Of a DNA stretch of 64,000 nt, positions 1 through 8,443 are shown piece by piece. Source of the stretch: Granulicella pectinivorans (lineage in GTDB: Bacteria; Acidobacteriota; Terriglobia; Terriglobales; Acidobacteriaceae); assembly GCF_900114625.1 (NCBI RefSeq), contig NZ_FOZL01000001.1, positions 1-64,000 of the forward strand, read 5' to 3'. Within the stretch, counting starts at the first letter, position 1, and each line of letters opens with the position of its first letter. The position numbers were made by a program, and so were the translations under genes. The notes below the pieces were generated by a model. The model saw only the letters and a program-made list of their open reading frames with translations, was not told where the DNA came from and searched no databases.

Positions 1-142
1 CAAGCACCTCAGTAACCGGCCCGTCAGTCATGTGCGACTTCCCAAGACTAACCCCATCACAAAAACAACGCAACCCAAAAACTGTGGATTACGTGGAAAT
101 CTTCAAACTCTCTTCTTCACCCTGTAATAAGGTATCCAAACC

Positions 143-952
143 ATGGCCAAGCTCAGCGATCTCCGCCTCCGCTTCTGGATCACTCTGGCCAAACGCCTCA
201 TCTACACCGTCGACGACAGCCTCACCTTCCTCAGGCGTCTCCGCCACGGCCGCCCGCCGGCAGGCGTCCCAGGCAACAACCCTGTGCTCCTCACCATCCC
301 AACCACGCACGGCTATCTGGATGCGCAACTCGGCCCCGCCTCTTATCCCCACGCTGCCATCCTCCTCTGTCATGGCATCGGCGATCGACTCTCCTATTGG
401 AAGGGCGTCCAAACGCAGCTCTCCGCCCACGGAATTGTCAGCCTCATCTTCGACTACGCCAGCTACGGCCGCAGCACCGGCACCCTCTCCGTCCAAACCC
501 TACGCGAAGATACCCAGGCCGCATACGCCCATCTCCGCGCCTCCGCCCCCGGCCTCCCCATCTTCCTCCTCGGCTTCTCCATGGGAACCGGCATCGCCAC
601 CGAAGCGATCCCGCACCTCTCCCCTGCGCCGGCAGGCCTCATCCTCTGTCAGCCCTTCCTCTCCCTCCGCGCCGCCGCCGCCCAGATCACTCGTTCTCAC
701 CTCCTCGCCCGCCTCATTCCCGACGTCTGGAACACCGCAGCCACTCTGCCTTCCCTCTCCATCCCCCTCCTCATCGTTCACGGCGATGCAGACCGCCTCT
801 TCCCCCTCCACCACGCCCACACCCTACACGCCGCGCAACCAGCCGCCACCCTCGTCATCCCACCAGGATTCACCCATCCCGGCGGCTACCTCAACCCCAC
901 CCTCACCTATTGGCAGCCCATCCTCAATTTCATCAAGCGCCATATGCACTAG
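143..952 (+). CDS. alpha/beta-fold hydrolase (serine hydrolase)
   Basis: A 269-residue protein with the alpha/beta hydrolase pattern. There is an oxyanion-type HGIGD at residues 77-81, a nucleophile elbow GFSMG with Ser146, an acid in HGDAD (Asp215 or Asp217) and a C-terminal His245 in FTHPGG. The layout resembles the YqjL/BAAT-like and Ser aminopeptidase-type hydrolases. No signal peptide is evident, so it is probably cytoplasmic. The substrate cannot be told from sequence. The ATG lies about 10 nt before the DUF4337-like gene's neighbourhood and the two genes are co-directional (10 nt apart), so they may be co-transcribed. Codons end strongly in C, like the rest of the first 5 kb. Confidence 0.85.
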   Translation: MAKLSDLRLRFWITLAKRLIYTVDDSLTFLRRLRHGRPPAGVPGNNPVLLTIPTTHGYLDAQLGPASYPHAAILLCHGIGDRLSYWKGVQTQLSAHGIVSLIFDYASYGRSTGTLSVQTLREDTQAAYAHLRASAPGLPIFLLGFSMGTGIATEAIPHLSPAPAGLILCQPFLSLRAAAAQITRSHLLARLIPDVWNTAATLPSLSIPLLIVHGDADRLFPLHHAHTLHAAQPAATLVIPPGFTHPGGYLNPTLTYWQPILNFIKRHMH

Positions 953-962
953 AATCCCTCCC

Positions 963-1508
963 ATGGAACCCACCGAGATCCAGGAATTCTCAAAGCAGAT
1001 GGAAGAGGCTCGCGAGGGCGGCGAAAGCCTCCGAAGCATCTCCCTCGCCATCTCCATCCTTGCCGTACTCGTCGCCATCGTCACCGTTGCCGGGCACCGC
1101 ACGCACACCGAGGCCGTCCTCAACCAGTCCAAGGCCGGCGACCAGTGGAATGAGTACCAGGCCAAGAAGATCCGTCAGGACAACCTCCAGGTCGTCGTCG
1201 AAACCATCGGCCTCCAGCCCAACCCGTCGCCCGCCACCACCGCCAAGCTCGCCGATTTCCGCGCCCACATCGACAAGTGGAAAAGCGATCTCGCCGAAGA
1301 GCAGGACAAGGCCCGCGAATACGAGGTCGAGGTCAAGCACGACGAGGCCCAGGCCTCCCGCTACGATCTCGGCGAAGCCCTCCTCCAGATCGCCGTCGTC
1401 CTCGCCTCCATCACGCTCCTCACCCGCCAGCGCGCCTATTTCCTCTTCGGCCTCTCCATTGGCCTCGCCGGCCTCATCATCGCCGCATCCGCCTTGTTCC
1501 TTCCCTAG
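963..1508 (+). CDS. DUF4337-like membrane protein
   Basis: A 181-residue protein starting at the ATG at 963. The open frame extends far upstream, but that part only shadows the hydrolase gene. The sequence shows an N-terminal helix, a membrane segment near residues 27-46, a charged central region of about 80 residues with likely coiled coil (many Lys, Glu and Gln), then two membrane segments near the C terminus. This matches the uncharacterised DUF4337 architecture (TM, soluble helical hairpin, two TM). Function is unknown. It follows the hydrolase by 10 nt. Confidence 0.75.
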   Translation: MEPTEIQEFSKQMEEAREGGESLRSISLAISILAVLVAIVTVAGHRTHTEAVLNQSKAGDQWNEYQAKKIRQDNLQVVVETIGLQPNPSPATTAKLADFRAHIDKWKSDLAEEQDKAREYEVEVKHDEAQASRYDLGEALLQIAVVLASITLLTRQRAYFLFGLSIGLAGLIIAASALFLP

Positions 1509-1587
1509 CGCGAACAAAGCTGGACAGCCCATCAAAGGAGCGCCCCACAATCTGCCCATAGCTCCCCGAACGGGTCTCGCGTCTCAG

Positions 1588-3753
1588 ATGTGGGTAGTCG
1601 CCACAGCATCCCCCAACCATCCACTCCATCTAGCCCCCGAGGACCCCCTTTTGCACTCCACTCTCATCGAGCTCGCGCAGGGCTACCTCGGGATTCTGGG
1701 CTTTGCCCTTTTCTTTCTGCCACCCGGCTACCTCCTCGCATACGCCCTCAATCTCAACGGCTTCCGCACCCGCTCCCGCGCCGAACAGCTCCTCTGGTGC
1801 CTCTGCCTCTCCGTTCCCCTCACCATCCAGATCTGCGTCACCCTCGGCCGTTCCCTTCCCTGGCCCGCTCCCGCAGTCCTCTTCGGCGCACTCGCCGCCA
1901 TCGCCCTCTCCCTCCTCGGCCGCTCCCCGAAACGCCCCTGGACGCGCGTCACCCGCCCCACCGCCATCGTCCTCTCCGCTGCCGGCCTCCTCGCCTTCTA
2001 CCTTGTCTTCGCCTCCGCCGACCTTCAGATCGGCCACCACCTCTACGTAAGCACCATCCTCTACGACTGGTCCGTCCGCGTCCCCATGGTCCAGGCCGCC
2101 ATGCGCTCCGGAGTCCCGCCCATCAACGGCCTCTCCGCCCTCGACGGACACCCCGCCGCCCTCCGCTACTTCTACTTCTGGTACGTCGTCACCGCCGATC
2201 TCGCCCGCCTGCTTCACATCCCAGCCCGCGCCGCCCTCGCCGCCAGCTCCGTATGGGCCGCCTGGACCCTCCTCGCCGTCTTCTTCCTCTCCCTCAAATA
2301 CCTCCTCAACCTCCGCGAGCATCTCCGCTCCCTCTGCGCCCTCTCCCTCCTGCCTCTCTCCGTCATGGGCCTTGACCTCATCCCCACCCTGCCCCTGTTC
2401 CTCTCTCACAAGCTCCATCCCTACCCAGAACTCGAATGGTGGCATCAGGACCGGACCCCCTCCTTCCTCAGCGCCACCTTCTACGCCCCGCACCACGTCG
2501 CCAGCTTCGCCTGCCTCCTCACCGGCATCCTCGTCATCGCCCTGGCTGAAAACAAACGCTCCCAAACCATCCTCACCGGCCTCTTCGCCGGTCTATGCTT
2601 CGCCTCCTCCGCCGGAGCCGCCGTCCTTCCCACACTCATCATCGCGATCGTCTGCCTCGTCTGGGTCGCCGACCTCCTCCGCCAGCGCCGCTTCCACACC
2701 ATCGCCGCCCTCGCCCTCTCCGCCGTCACCGCCCTCCTGCTCGCCCACACCTTCCTCCGCGAACTGGGCAGCACGGACGGAGCCGCCTCCTCCGGAAGCC
2801 TTCTCCATCTCCGCTGGCGCAACGAGGACTTCATCCTTCTCTACATGGCCAAGTACCACGCCATCACCCGCAGCGCCGCCCTCAACCACCTCCTCGCCCA
2901 GCCCGCCGTCCTCCTCATCAATCTCTTTGACCTCGGCTTCTTCGCCTTCGTCCTCGTCGATCGCATCCGCCTCGACCGCGCACGTTCCCTCACTCCCGGC
3001 GAGCGCACCGTCTGGGCCATCTTCCTCGGCACCGCAATCCCCTACCTCTTCCTCAGTTCCGCCTCCATCGCCTCACCCAACGACCTCGGCGTCGACGCCG
3101 GCCTCCTCCTCCGCCTCACCCTCCAGCTCTGGGCCGTCCAATACCTGTACCGGCGCCGGAACTCCCTTCCCCACCTCGCCACAGCCTGTATCGTCCTCGG
3201 TCTCTCCGCCCAGCTCTTCCAGGTCGTCTGGCAACGCATCTACTTCCCCCTCGTCGCCAGCCAGACCCTGCCCAAACAGCTCGACGTCCTCACCACCGAC
3301 CACCTCTCGGAGCGCCTCTACAACATCCGCGAGGCCTACCAGTCCATCCCCGCCACCGCCGGCAGCATCCAGTACAACCCCATCAGCCCCATGCAGCCCG
3401 CCCTCACCTTCTACGCCACCCACCAGATCGCCGCCTTCGACCACGGCTGCGGCACCGGCTACGGCGGCAACTATGCCCTCTGCCAGACCATCCTGCCCTC
3501 GCTCGTCGCCCTCTACGGCAACACCCTCGCCGGCTTCGAAAAAGGCAAAGCCGGCAACGATCGCCAGGACGCAGCCGCTCCCACCGTCGCCACCGCAGCC
3601 GACGCCAGAAACGTCTGCCGCACCCTGCATCTGTCTGTCCTGATCGCCGAGTCCACCGACTCCATCTGGTCCCAGCCCACCTCCTGGGTCTGGACTCTGC
3701 CCGCCATCGCCGCGAACCCCACAGTCCGCATCATCCCCTGCCCAGCGGACTAA
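1588..3753 (+). CDS. large polytopic membrane protein, glycosyltransferase-39-like
   Basis: A 721-residue protein read from the ATG at 1588; the upstream part of the same frame is only a shadow. It has many hydrophobic segments spread over its length (for example FALFFLPPGYLLAYAL near residue 40 and a series between 90 and 520) and a soluble C-terminal part of about 200 residues containing aromatic and Cys-rich stretches near YGGNYALC. The layout (11 or more TM, loop with HQDR, C-terminal periplasmic domain) resembles uncharacterised GT39/DUF2298-like membrane proteins, but I see no diagnostic motif, so function is open. It converges with, and overlaps by 4 nt, the MarC-family gene. Confidence 0.75.
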   Translation: MWVVATASPNHPLHLAPEDPLLHSTLIELAQGYLGILGFALFFLPPGYLLAYALNLNGFRTRSRAEQLLWCLCLSVPLTIQICVTLGRSLPWPAPAVLFGALAAIALSLLGRSPKRPWTRVTRPTAIVLSAAGLLAFYLVFASADLQIGHHLYVSTILYDWSVRVPMVQAAMRSGVPPINGLSALDGHPAALRYFYFWYVVTADLARLLHIPARAALAASSVWAAWTLLAVFFLSLKYLLNLREHLRSLCALSLLPLSVMGLDLIPTLPLFLSHKLHPYPELEWWHQDRTPSFLSATFYAPHHVASFACLLTGILVIALAENKRSQTILTGLFAGLCFASSAGAAVLPTLIIAIVCLVWVADLLRQRRFHTIAALALSAVTALLLAHTFLRELGSTDGAASSGSLLHLRWRNEDFILLYMAKYHAITRSAALNHLLAQPAVLLINLFDLGFFAFVLVDRIRLDRARSLTPGERTVWAIFLGTAIPYLFLSSASIASPNDLGVDAGLLLRLTLQLWAVQYLYRRRNSLPHLATACIVLGLSAQLFQVVWQRIYFPLVASQTLPKQLDVLTTDHLSERLYNIREAYQSIPATAGSIQYNPISPMQPALTFYATHQIAAFDHGCGTGYGGNYALCQTILPSLVALYGNTLAGFEKGKAGNDRQDAAAPTVATAADARNVCRTLHLSVLIAESTDSIWSQPTSWVWTLPAIAANPTVRIIPCPAD

Positions 3754-4433
3754 ACAGCAGGTTTCGCCAAAACACCCAGGTCCGCCAGCCCATTGACGAA
3801 GTACTGCACCGCCAGCGCCACCAGCAGAAGCCCCATGATTCTCACCAGAATCCGGATCCCCGTATCCCCCAGCGCCCGCGCCACCTTATCCGAGTTCCCC
3901 AGCACCAGGAAGCACACCACCGCCGTCACGAAGATCGCCCCAAGAATCGCCACCATCTGCCAGTTCGTCTGCGCCTGACCCACCAGCACCATCACGCTCG
4001 TAATTGCGCCCGGCCCCGCCAGCATGGGAATCCCCAGCGGGACAATCCCCGCGTCTTCCTTGTTCGCCGCCGCCATCGTGTCGCCCGAAACCTCCTGCGT
4101 CGCCGACCGCTTGGCCTCCAGCATATCCAGCCCGATCAGCAGCAGAATGATCCCGCCCGCAATCTCGAACGCAGGCAGCGTAATCCCGAACATCCTGAAG
4201 ATGTACTGCCCGCCCAGCGCAAACGTCGACAGGAACAGCCACGCCGTCAGCGACGCCTTCCATGCCATCCGCCTCCGCCGCGCCGCATCCGAGCCCTCGG
4301 TCACCGCCAGGAATGTAGGCAGAGCCGCAAACGGATCCACCAGGAAGAAGATCGAACTCAGCGCAAGCAGCGAGAACCGCACATAGGCGGATCGTTCCAG
4401 AGCCAGAAGACTTACGCTGTGTGGATCAAACAT
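3750..4433 (-). CDS. MarC family integral membrane protein (UPF0056)
   Basis: About 227 residues with six hydrophobic segments. It has the family features FFLVDPFAALPTFLAVT near the N terminus and IPMLAGPGAITSVMVL in the middle, both conserved in MarC/YhgN/UPF0056 proteins. Members were once linked to antibiotic resistance, but transport function is not established. The frame can start at a GTG (4436) or the next codon ATG (4433); the ATG is preferred. It is divergent from the PLP-binding protein gene with about 60 nt between, and its 3' end overlaps the upstream membrane protein gene by 4 nt tail to tail. Confidence 0.88.
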   Translation of the reverse strand: MFDPHSVSLLALERSAYVRFSLLALSSIFFLVDPFAALPTFLAVTEGSDAARRRRMAWKASLTAWLFLSTFALGGQYIFRMFGITLPAFEIAGGIILLLIGLDMLEAKRSATQEVSGDTMAAANKEDAGIVPLGIPMLAGPGAITSVMVLVGQAQTNWQMVAILGAIFVTAVVCFLVLGNSDKVARALGDTGIRILVRIMGLLLVALAVQYFVNGLADLGVLAKPAV

Positions 4434-4482
4434 CACTCTTCATTGTCTCAGCAAATCCCCTCCACCCGCCATCAACCCCCGG

Positions 4483-4488
4483 TAAACT
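4483..4488 (+). promoter_or_regulatory. -10-like hexamer, candidate leaderless start
   Basis: TAAACT lies 6 nt before the GTG start of the YggS-type gene and there is no Shine-Dalgarno sequence. A transcript initiated from it would begin at or next to the start codon. No clear -35 box is visible. Confidence 0.45.
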
Positions 4489-4494
4489 AACCCT

Positions 4495-5181
4495 GTGTCC
4501 ATCGCCGAAAATCTCGCCCGCATCCAGAACCAGATCCACGACGCCTGCGCCCGCGCCCATCGCTCGCCCGGCGAAGTAGCCCTCATGGCCGTCTCCAAGG
4601 TTCACCCCGTCGAGGTCATCCTCGAAGCCCACGCCGCCGGTCAGCACCTCTTCGGCGAAAACCGCGTGCAGGAGTGGCAGCAGAAGTTCCCCACAGCCTC
4701 ACCCCTCGAAGGCCTCCGGATGCACCTCATCGGCCCCCTCCAAAGCAACAAGACCACCAAGGCCGCCGAACTCTTCGACGGCGTCGATACCGTCGACTCC
4801 CTTAAGATCGCCCAGCGCCTCGACGCCGCCGCCAAAGCCCTCGGCAAGGTCCTACCAATCCACATCGAAATCAAGCTCAGCCACGAAGAGTCCAAGCACG
4901 GCATCCAGCCCGAAGACCTCCCCGCCCTCCTCGCATACCTGCCCTCCCTCCAGAACCTCACCCCCGCCGGCCTCATGACCGTCCCCCCCTGGTCCGAGGA
5001 TCCCGAGGCCGCGCGTCCCTACTTCCAGCGGCTCCGCCAGCTTCGCGACCAGCACCTTCCCGGCGCCGGCCTCTCCATGGGGATGAGCGGAGACTTCGCC
5101 GTGGCCATCGCCGAGGGCAGCACCTGCATCCGGGTCGGCACCGCCCTCTTCGGCAAACGGCTCTATCCGGCTCCCGCGTAG
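4495..5181 (+). CDS. YggS/PROSC family pyridoxal phosphate homeostasis protein
   Basis: A 228-residue protein of the fold-III, TIM-barrel-only PLP-binding family. The Schiff-base lysine is Lys35 in MAVSKVHP, and the family signature HLFGENRVQE follows at residues 51-60. The C terminus carries SMGMSGDF and the IRVGTALFG phosphate-binding strand. The family buffers free PLP and affects amino-acid and vitamin B6 pools; no catalytic activity is known. The start is GTG; upstream ATG codons are absent and the protein has the normal length (about 225-235). A DUF167 gene follows 150 nt downstream; YggS and YggU/DUF167 genes are neighbours in many bacteria. Confidence 0.93.
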   Translation: MSIAENLARIQNQIHDACARAHRSPGEVALMAVSKVHPVEVILEAHAAGQHLFGENRVQEWQQKFPTASPLEGLRMHLIGPLQSNKTTKAAELFDGVDTVDSLKIAQRLDAAAKALGKVLPIHIEIKLSHEESKHGIQPEDLPALLAYLPSLQNLTPAGLMTVPPWSEDPEAARPYFQRLRQLRDQHLPGAGLSMGMSGDFAVAIAEGSTCIRVGTALFGKRLYPAPA

Positions 5182-5207
5182 CAACGTGTATTTCGTCACC
5201 ACAAATT

Positions 5208-5329
5208 CCCACACGCAGACCACGTTTTCCATGCAAAAAACCACGTTTTACCGGCCACGAAAACTACAGGTAAATGCCTGAGAAAACCGAAGAAAAGGGC
5301 ATAAAACCCTAAAAGTAACCACAAACCCC
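5208..5329 (-). repeat. dispersed intergenic repeat, copy 1 (about 122 bp)
   Basis: The reverse complement of this stretch aligns co-linearly with 9532-9654. Shared blocks include the GGGTTTGTGGTT-like head, CATTTACCTGTAGTTTT and AAAACGTGGTnTTTTGCATGG. On the + strand it contains two direct copies of ACCACGTTTT separated by about 12 nt. It ends 4 nt before the ATG of the DUF167 gene. It has no open frame of note and no terminal inverted repeats. Confidence 0.8.
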
Positions 5330-5333
5330 AAAG

Positions 5334-5612
5334 ATGGCACCGCTCAAAGTCCGCCTTCATCCCGGAGCCCGCAAGAACGCCATCACCGGCATGCACGACG
5401 GAGCCGTCAAGATCTCCCTCACCGCACCCCCTGTCGACGGCAAGGCCAATCAGGCCCTCATCGCCTTTCTGGCAGATCTCCTTCGCGCCCCTCAGTCCAG
5501 CCTGACCATCACATCCGGCCAAACCAGCAGGCAGAAAACACTCGAGATCCAAGGAAAAAGCGCGGCTCAGATCGAGCACGCGCTTTCGCCTTTCCTCAGC
5601 TCTGGAACCTAG
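5334..5612 (+). CDS. DUF167 / YggU family protein
   Basis: A 92-residue protein with the DUF167 core: VRLHPGARKNAI near residue 5, a KISLTAPPVDGKANQALIAFLA helix start in the middle, and a TSGQTSRQKTLEI-type strand. The size is normal for the family (about 75-100). Function is unknown; structures show a small alpha/beta fold. No ribosome binding site precedes the ATG because the intergenic repeat runs to within 4 nt of it. It lies downstream of the YggS-type gene and converges with the GH28 gene with 3 nt between. Confidence 0.85.
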   Translation: MAPLKVRLHPGARKNAITGMHDGAVKISLTAPPVDGKANQALIAFLADLLRAPQSSLTITSGQTSRQKTLEIQGKSAAQIEHALSPFLSSGT

Positions 5613-5615
5613 CTT

Positions 5616-6878
5616 TTACTGGATCGCAAACGTAGCATTCGGAGCCACTTCCGTCGGCTTTCCATCCTCCGACGTCACGGACACGTTCGAGCCCGTCACC
5701 TGCGCGTACATCACGATCATGTGCTTCTTGGCCGAAATCTTCACATTCTTCAGCACAACGTTCTTCACCGGCGACTCCGGCAGGCCCACGATATAGCCTG
5801 CATTCGTGGCTCCCGTCGCCGTCACGTTCTCGATCGTAAAGTCATGAAAGAAGGGGGTTAAGCGCCCAATCGGAGCGGCCGCCACCACCCCGTCCGGAAC
5901 CGTCTTCGGGTAGTACTCGCTGATCAGGATCGGCGTCTTCACATCCTCCATCGTGATGTCTTTGAACGTCATCCCGTAGATCTGCGCGCCGCGGTCGCGG
6001 TTCGACTTGATGCGAATCCCCTGATCTGTCCCTTTGAAATGAACACGTTCCGCGTGAATGTTGTACGCGCCGCCAGACAGTTCGCTGCCGATCGAGAGCC
6101 CATGCCCCCGCTCGAACTCGCAGTCGGTGATCGTAATATCATGGCTCGGGCTGTCCGGCCCGGGTGAATCGATCACGCCGCTCTTGATCGCGATATTGTC
6201 GTCGCCGATCGACGAAAACACATGGTCGATCAGGATATGGCTCGAAGCAAAGGGGTCGATCGCGTCGGTGTTGGGCGAGTGTTCCGGAGCGAGAATCCGC
6301 AGCTTCTTGAACGTCAGATCGTCCGAATAGTACGGCACGATCTGCCAAAATGCTGAATTCTGGACGGTTATGCCCTCCACCTGAACGTGCGACGAATGAT
6401 CGATCAAGAGCAGCATCGGTCGCGGATGCTCGTTCGACCCCTGGTACAGCCCCGATCCCTTCACCGTATGGGCCTCATCCCACCACGGCTGTCCGTTACC
6501 GTCGAGCGTCCCACCGCCGTGAATCGTCACGTTCTTGGCATTCACCACGCCGACCAGGGGCTGAATCCACATCTCGCGCATCTCGACCCGCCGCGGATAG
6601 TCCTTCCGCTCCTGCGAGCCCAGGATCGTTGCCCCGGTCTGGAGGTCGATCGTGATATTGCTCTTAACCTCAATCGGTCCAGTGAGATACGTTCCCGGCT
6701 TGAACTGGACCGTACCGCCGCCAGCCGCCGCGCACTCGTCGATGGCCTTCTGGAGGGCAGCCGTATCCTTGGTCTTTCCGTCGCCCACGGCACCCGCTGC
6801 ACGCACATCGCACACCTTGGCGAACGCCTGCCCACCCATTAACAAACCCATCACTGCAATTGGTAGAAGCTTCTTCAT
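5616..6878 (-). CDS. secreted glycoside hydrolase family 28 (polygalacturonase-like)
   Basis: A 420-residue protein with a signal peptide (MKKLLPIAVMGLLMGGQAFA, cleavage near residue 20) and a right-handed parallel beta-helix. The GH28 catalytic set is present: NTD at 203-205, the Asp pair 226-227 in SIGDDN, His259 in RGHG and RIK at 289-291. It should hydrolyse pectic homogalacturonan or rhamnogalacturonan-type linkages in the periplasm or outside the cell, and exo- versus endo-action cannot be told. A GAGGG ribosome binding site lies about 10 nt before the ATG. It stands alone, without other pectin genes nearby. Confidence 0.93.
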   Translation of the reverse strand: MKKLLPIAVMGLLMGGQAFAKVCDVRAAGAVGDGKTKDTAALQKAIDECAAAGGGTVQFKPGTYLTGPIEVKSNITIDLQTGATILGSQERKDYPRRVEMREMWIQPLVGVVNAKNVTIHGGGTLDGNGQPWWDEAHTVKGSGLYQGSNEHPRPMLLLIDHSSHVQVEGITVQNSAFWQIVPYYSDDLTFKKLRILAPEHSPNTDAIDPFASSHILIDHVFSSIGDDNIAIKSGVIDSPGPDSPSHDITITDCEFERGHGLSIGSELSGGAYNIHAERVHFKGTDQGIRIKSNRDRGAQIYGMTFKDITMEDVKTPILISEYYPKTVPDGVVAAAPIGRLTPFFHDFTIENVTATGATNAGYIVGLPESPVKNVVLKNVKISAKKHMIVMYAQVTGSNVSVTSEDGKPTEVAPNATFAIQ

Positions 6879-7078
6879 GGCGAACCCTCGTTCAGAATGT
6901 GTGATCGAAACACACGAATACTAACGCATTGGTCCAACCACTGTCTTTTTCGCGCATGAAATCATTACATCTCATTGAAAATAATAGGAATAGATTTCCA
7001 TTGGCGGTACAGAAAAAGCTGTTGGCATTCCCCGGAGAGGCCTCTATGATGGTCGCTCACAGCCTCGCGGAGAAATCT

Positions 7079-7576
7079 ATGGCAAATTTTACGTACAGCC
7101 CAAACGGGCTCTCGCTGACGAAGCGATTCGAAGGCTTCGCACTGACGGCGTATCAGGACCAGGTGGGCGTGTGGACCATCGGATATGGACACACGGGGCG
7201 CTCGGTTCATGGCGGCATGACCATCACACAGGATCAAGCGAATCAGTTTCTGGAGAGCGATGTTGCAGGGGCGGTCGCGTGCGTCAACCGTGCGGTGACC
7301 GGCGCCATCAGTCAGAACCAGTTCGACGCGCTGGTGGACTTCGTCTTCAACCTTGGCTGCGCCAGCCTGCTGACTTCGGCCCTGCTGCGTTCCGTGAACG
7401 CCGGAGACTTCGAGCATGCAGCGGAGCAGTTCCTGCGGTGGGATCATGCGGGCGGGGTGGTGGTTCCGGGACTGTTAACGAGGCGAAAGGCGGAGATGAC
7501 GCTCTTCCAGACTCCGGAGGGAGGAAAGCCCGCTCCGGAGAATCGGGCGGGCTTACCAGTGGCTGTAAAAGGGTAG
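7079..7576 (+). CDS. GH24 phage-type lysozyme
   Basis: A 165-residue protein from the ATG at 7079, which has GGAG 6 nt upstream. The frame extends to a GTG at 6929, but the extra 50 residues look unrelated to the family. It has the exact T4-lysozyme catalytic spacing E-x8-D-x5-T (FEGF ... QDQ ... WTIGYGHTG), and later FNLGCASL and a C-terminal RRKAE. It should cleave peptidoglycan between MurNAc and GlcNAc. No signal peptide is visible and no holin, spanin or other phage gene is near, so it is a lone domesticated lysozyme. Its 3' end contains a hairpin that may act as terminator for the convergent reductase. Confidence 0.9.
   Translation: MANFTYSPNGLSLTKRFEGFALTAYQDQVGVWTIGYGHTGRSVHGGMTITQDQANQFLESDVAGAVACVNRAVTGAISQNQFDALVDFVFNLGCASLLTSALLRSVNAGDFEHAAEQFLRWDHAGGVVVPGLLTRRKAEMTLFQTPEGGKPAPENRAGLPVAVKG
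7526..7554 (-). terminator. hairpin, possible terminator of the reductase transcript
   Basis: An 8-bp perfect inverted repeat AAGCCCGC / GCGGGCTT with a 13-nt loop lies inside the 3' coding end of the lysozyme. On the minus strand it is followed by TTTCC, so it could end transcripts coming from the aldo/keto reductase, which stops 38 nt away. Confidence 0.4.
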
Positions 7577-7591
7577 TTCATGCCGTAGACA

Positions 7592-8443
7592 TCAGGCAGA
7601 GGCTTCGATCTCTTTCCATTCGGCGTCCGACAGGGTGATGTCGGCGGCCTTGACGTTCTCCTCGAGGTGTTCGATCGACGAGGTCCCAGGGATAGGCAGC
7701 ATCACAGGCGAGCGGTGGAGGAGCCACGCCAGCGAAAGCTGACCGACAGTGGCATTGTGGTTCTTCGCCGCCTGGTCGAGCTTGCCGCCGGGCCGGGCGA
7801 GCTTGCCGGCCGCGACCGGAAACCAGGGGATAAAGGCGATGTTGTTCTGTTCGCAGTAGTTGACGACGTCCTCGTGCTTGCGGTCGCCGATGTTGTACTG
7901 ATTCTGCACGCTGACGATCTCGATGACCTTACGCGCCTGATCGATCTCGTGCGGCTTCACCTCGGAGAGACCGACGTGACGGATCTTGCCTTCTTTCTGC
8001 AACTTGGCGATCTCGCCGAGGGACTCTTCGACGGGAACTTTGGGATCGATCCGGTGAAGCTGCCAGAGGTCGATGCGCTCGAGCTTCAGGGCGCGGAGGC
8101 TGAGTTCGACCTGTTGGCGGAGGTATTCCGTGCGTCCGACGGGGAGCCATTTGTTCGGGCCCTGACGGGTCAGGCCAGCCTTGGTCGCGATGACGACGCC
8201 CGGGGCGTACGGACTCAGTGCCTGTCCGATCAGTTGCTCCGAGACCTGCGGGCCGTAGGAGTCGGCCGTGTCGATGAAGTTGACGCCGAGTTCAACGGCG
8301 CGCTTGAGAACTGCCTTCGCCGACTCGGGATCCTTGGGCGGACCCCACACGCCGGTGCCGGTGATGCGCATTGCGCCATAGCCAAGGCGATTGACTTCCA
8401 GATCGCCACCGAGTTTGAAGGTTTTTGCCACTGCATCGCTCAT
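7592..8443 (-). CDS. aldo/keto reductase
   Basis: A 283-residue NADPH-dependent oxidoreductase with the AKR (alpha/beta)8 pattern. The catalytic tetrad is Asp58 and Tyr63 (FIDTADSYGP), Lys88 (IATKAG) and His130 (LWQLHRID). The C-terminal cofactor segment MLPIPGTSSIEHLEEN is typical. It should reduce aldehydes or ketones; the substrate is not predictable. Its ATG overlaps the stop of the upstream metallo-hydrolase gene by 4 nt (ATGA), so translation is probably coupled. Confidence 0.92.
   Translation of the reverse strand: MSDAVAKTFKLGGDLEVNRLGYGAMRITGTGVWGPPKDPESAKAVLKRAVELGVNFIDTADSYGPQVSEQLIGQALSPYAPGVVIATKAGLTRQGPNKWLPVGRTEYLRQQVELSLRALKLERIDLWQLHRIDPKVPVEESLGEIAKLQKEGKIRHVGLSEVKPHEIDQARKVIEIVSVQNQYNIGDRKHEDVVNYCEQNNIAFIPWFPVAAGKLARPGGKLDQAAKNHNATVGQLSLAWLLHRSPVMLPIPGTSSIEHLEENVKAADITLSDAEWKEIEASA

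Noticed and set aside
397..1587. 5' extension of the 721-residue membrane protein frame
   Set aside because: It overlaps the hydrolase and DUF4337 genes and gives Pro/Arg-rich low-complexity peptide; the real start is taken as 1588.
7079..7576. Prophage remnant around the lysozyme
   Set aside because: No other phage gene, integrase or attachment site is visible on either side.
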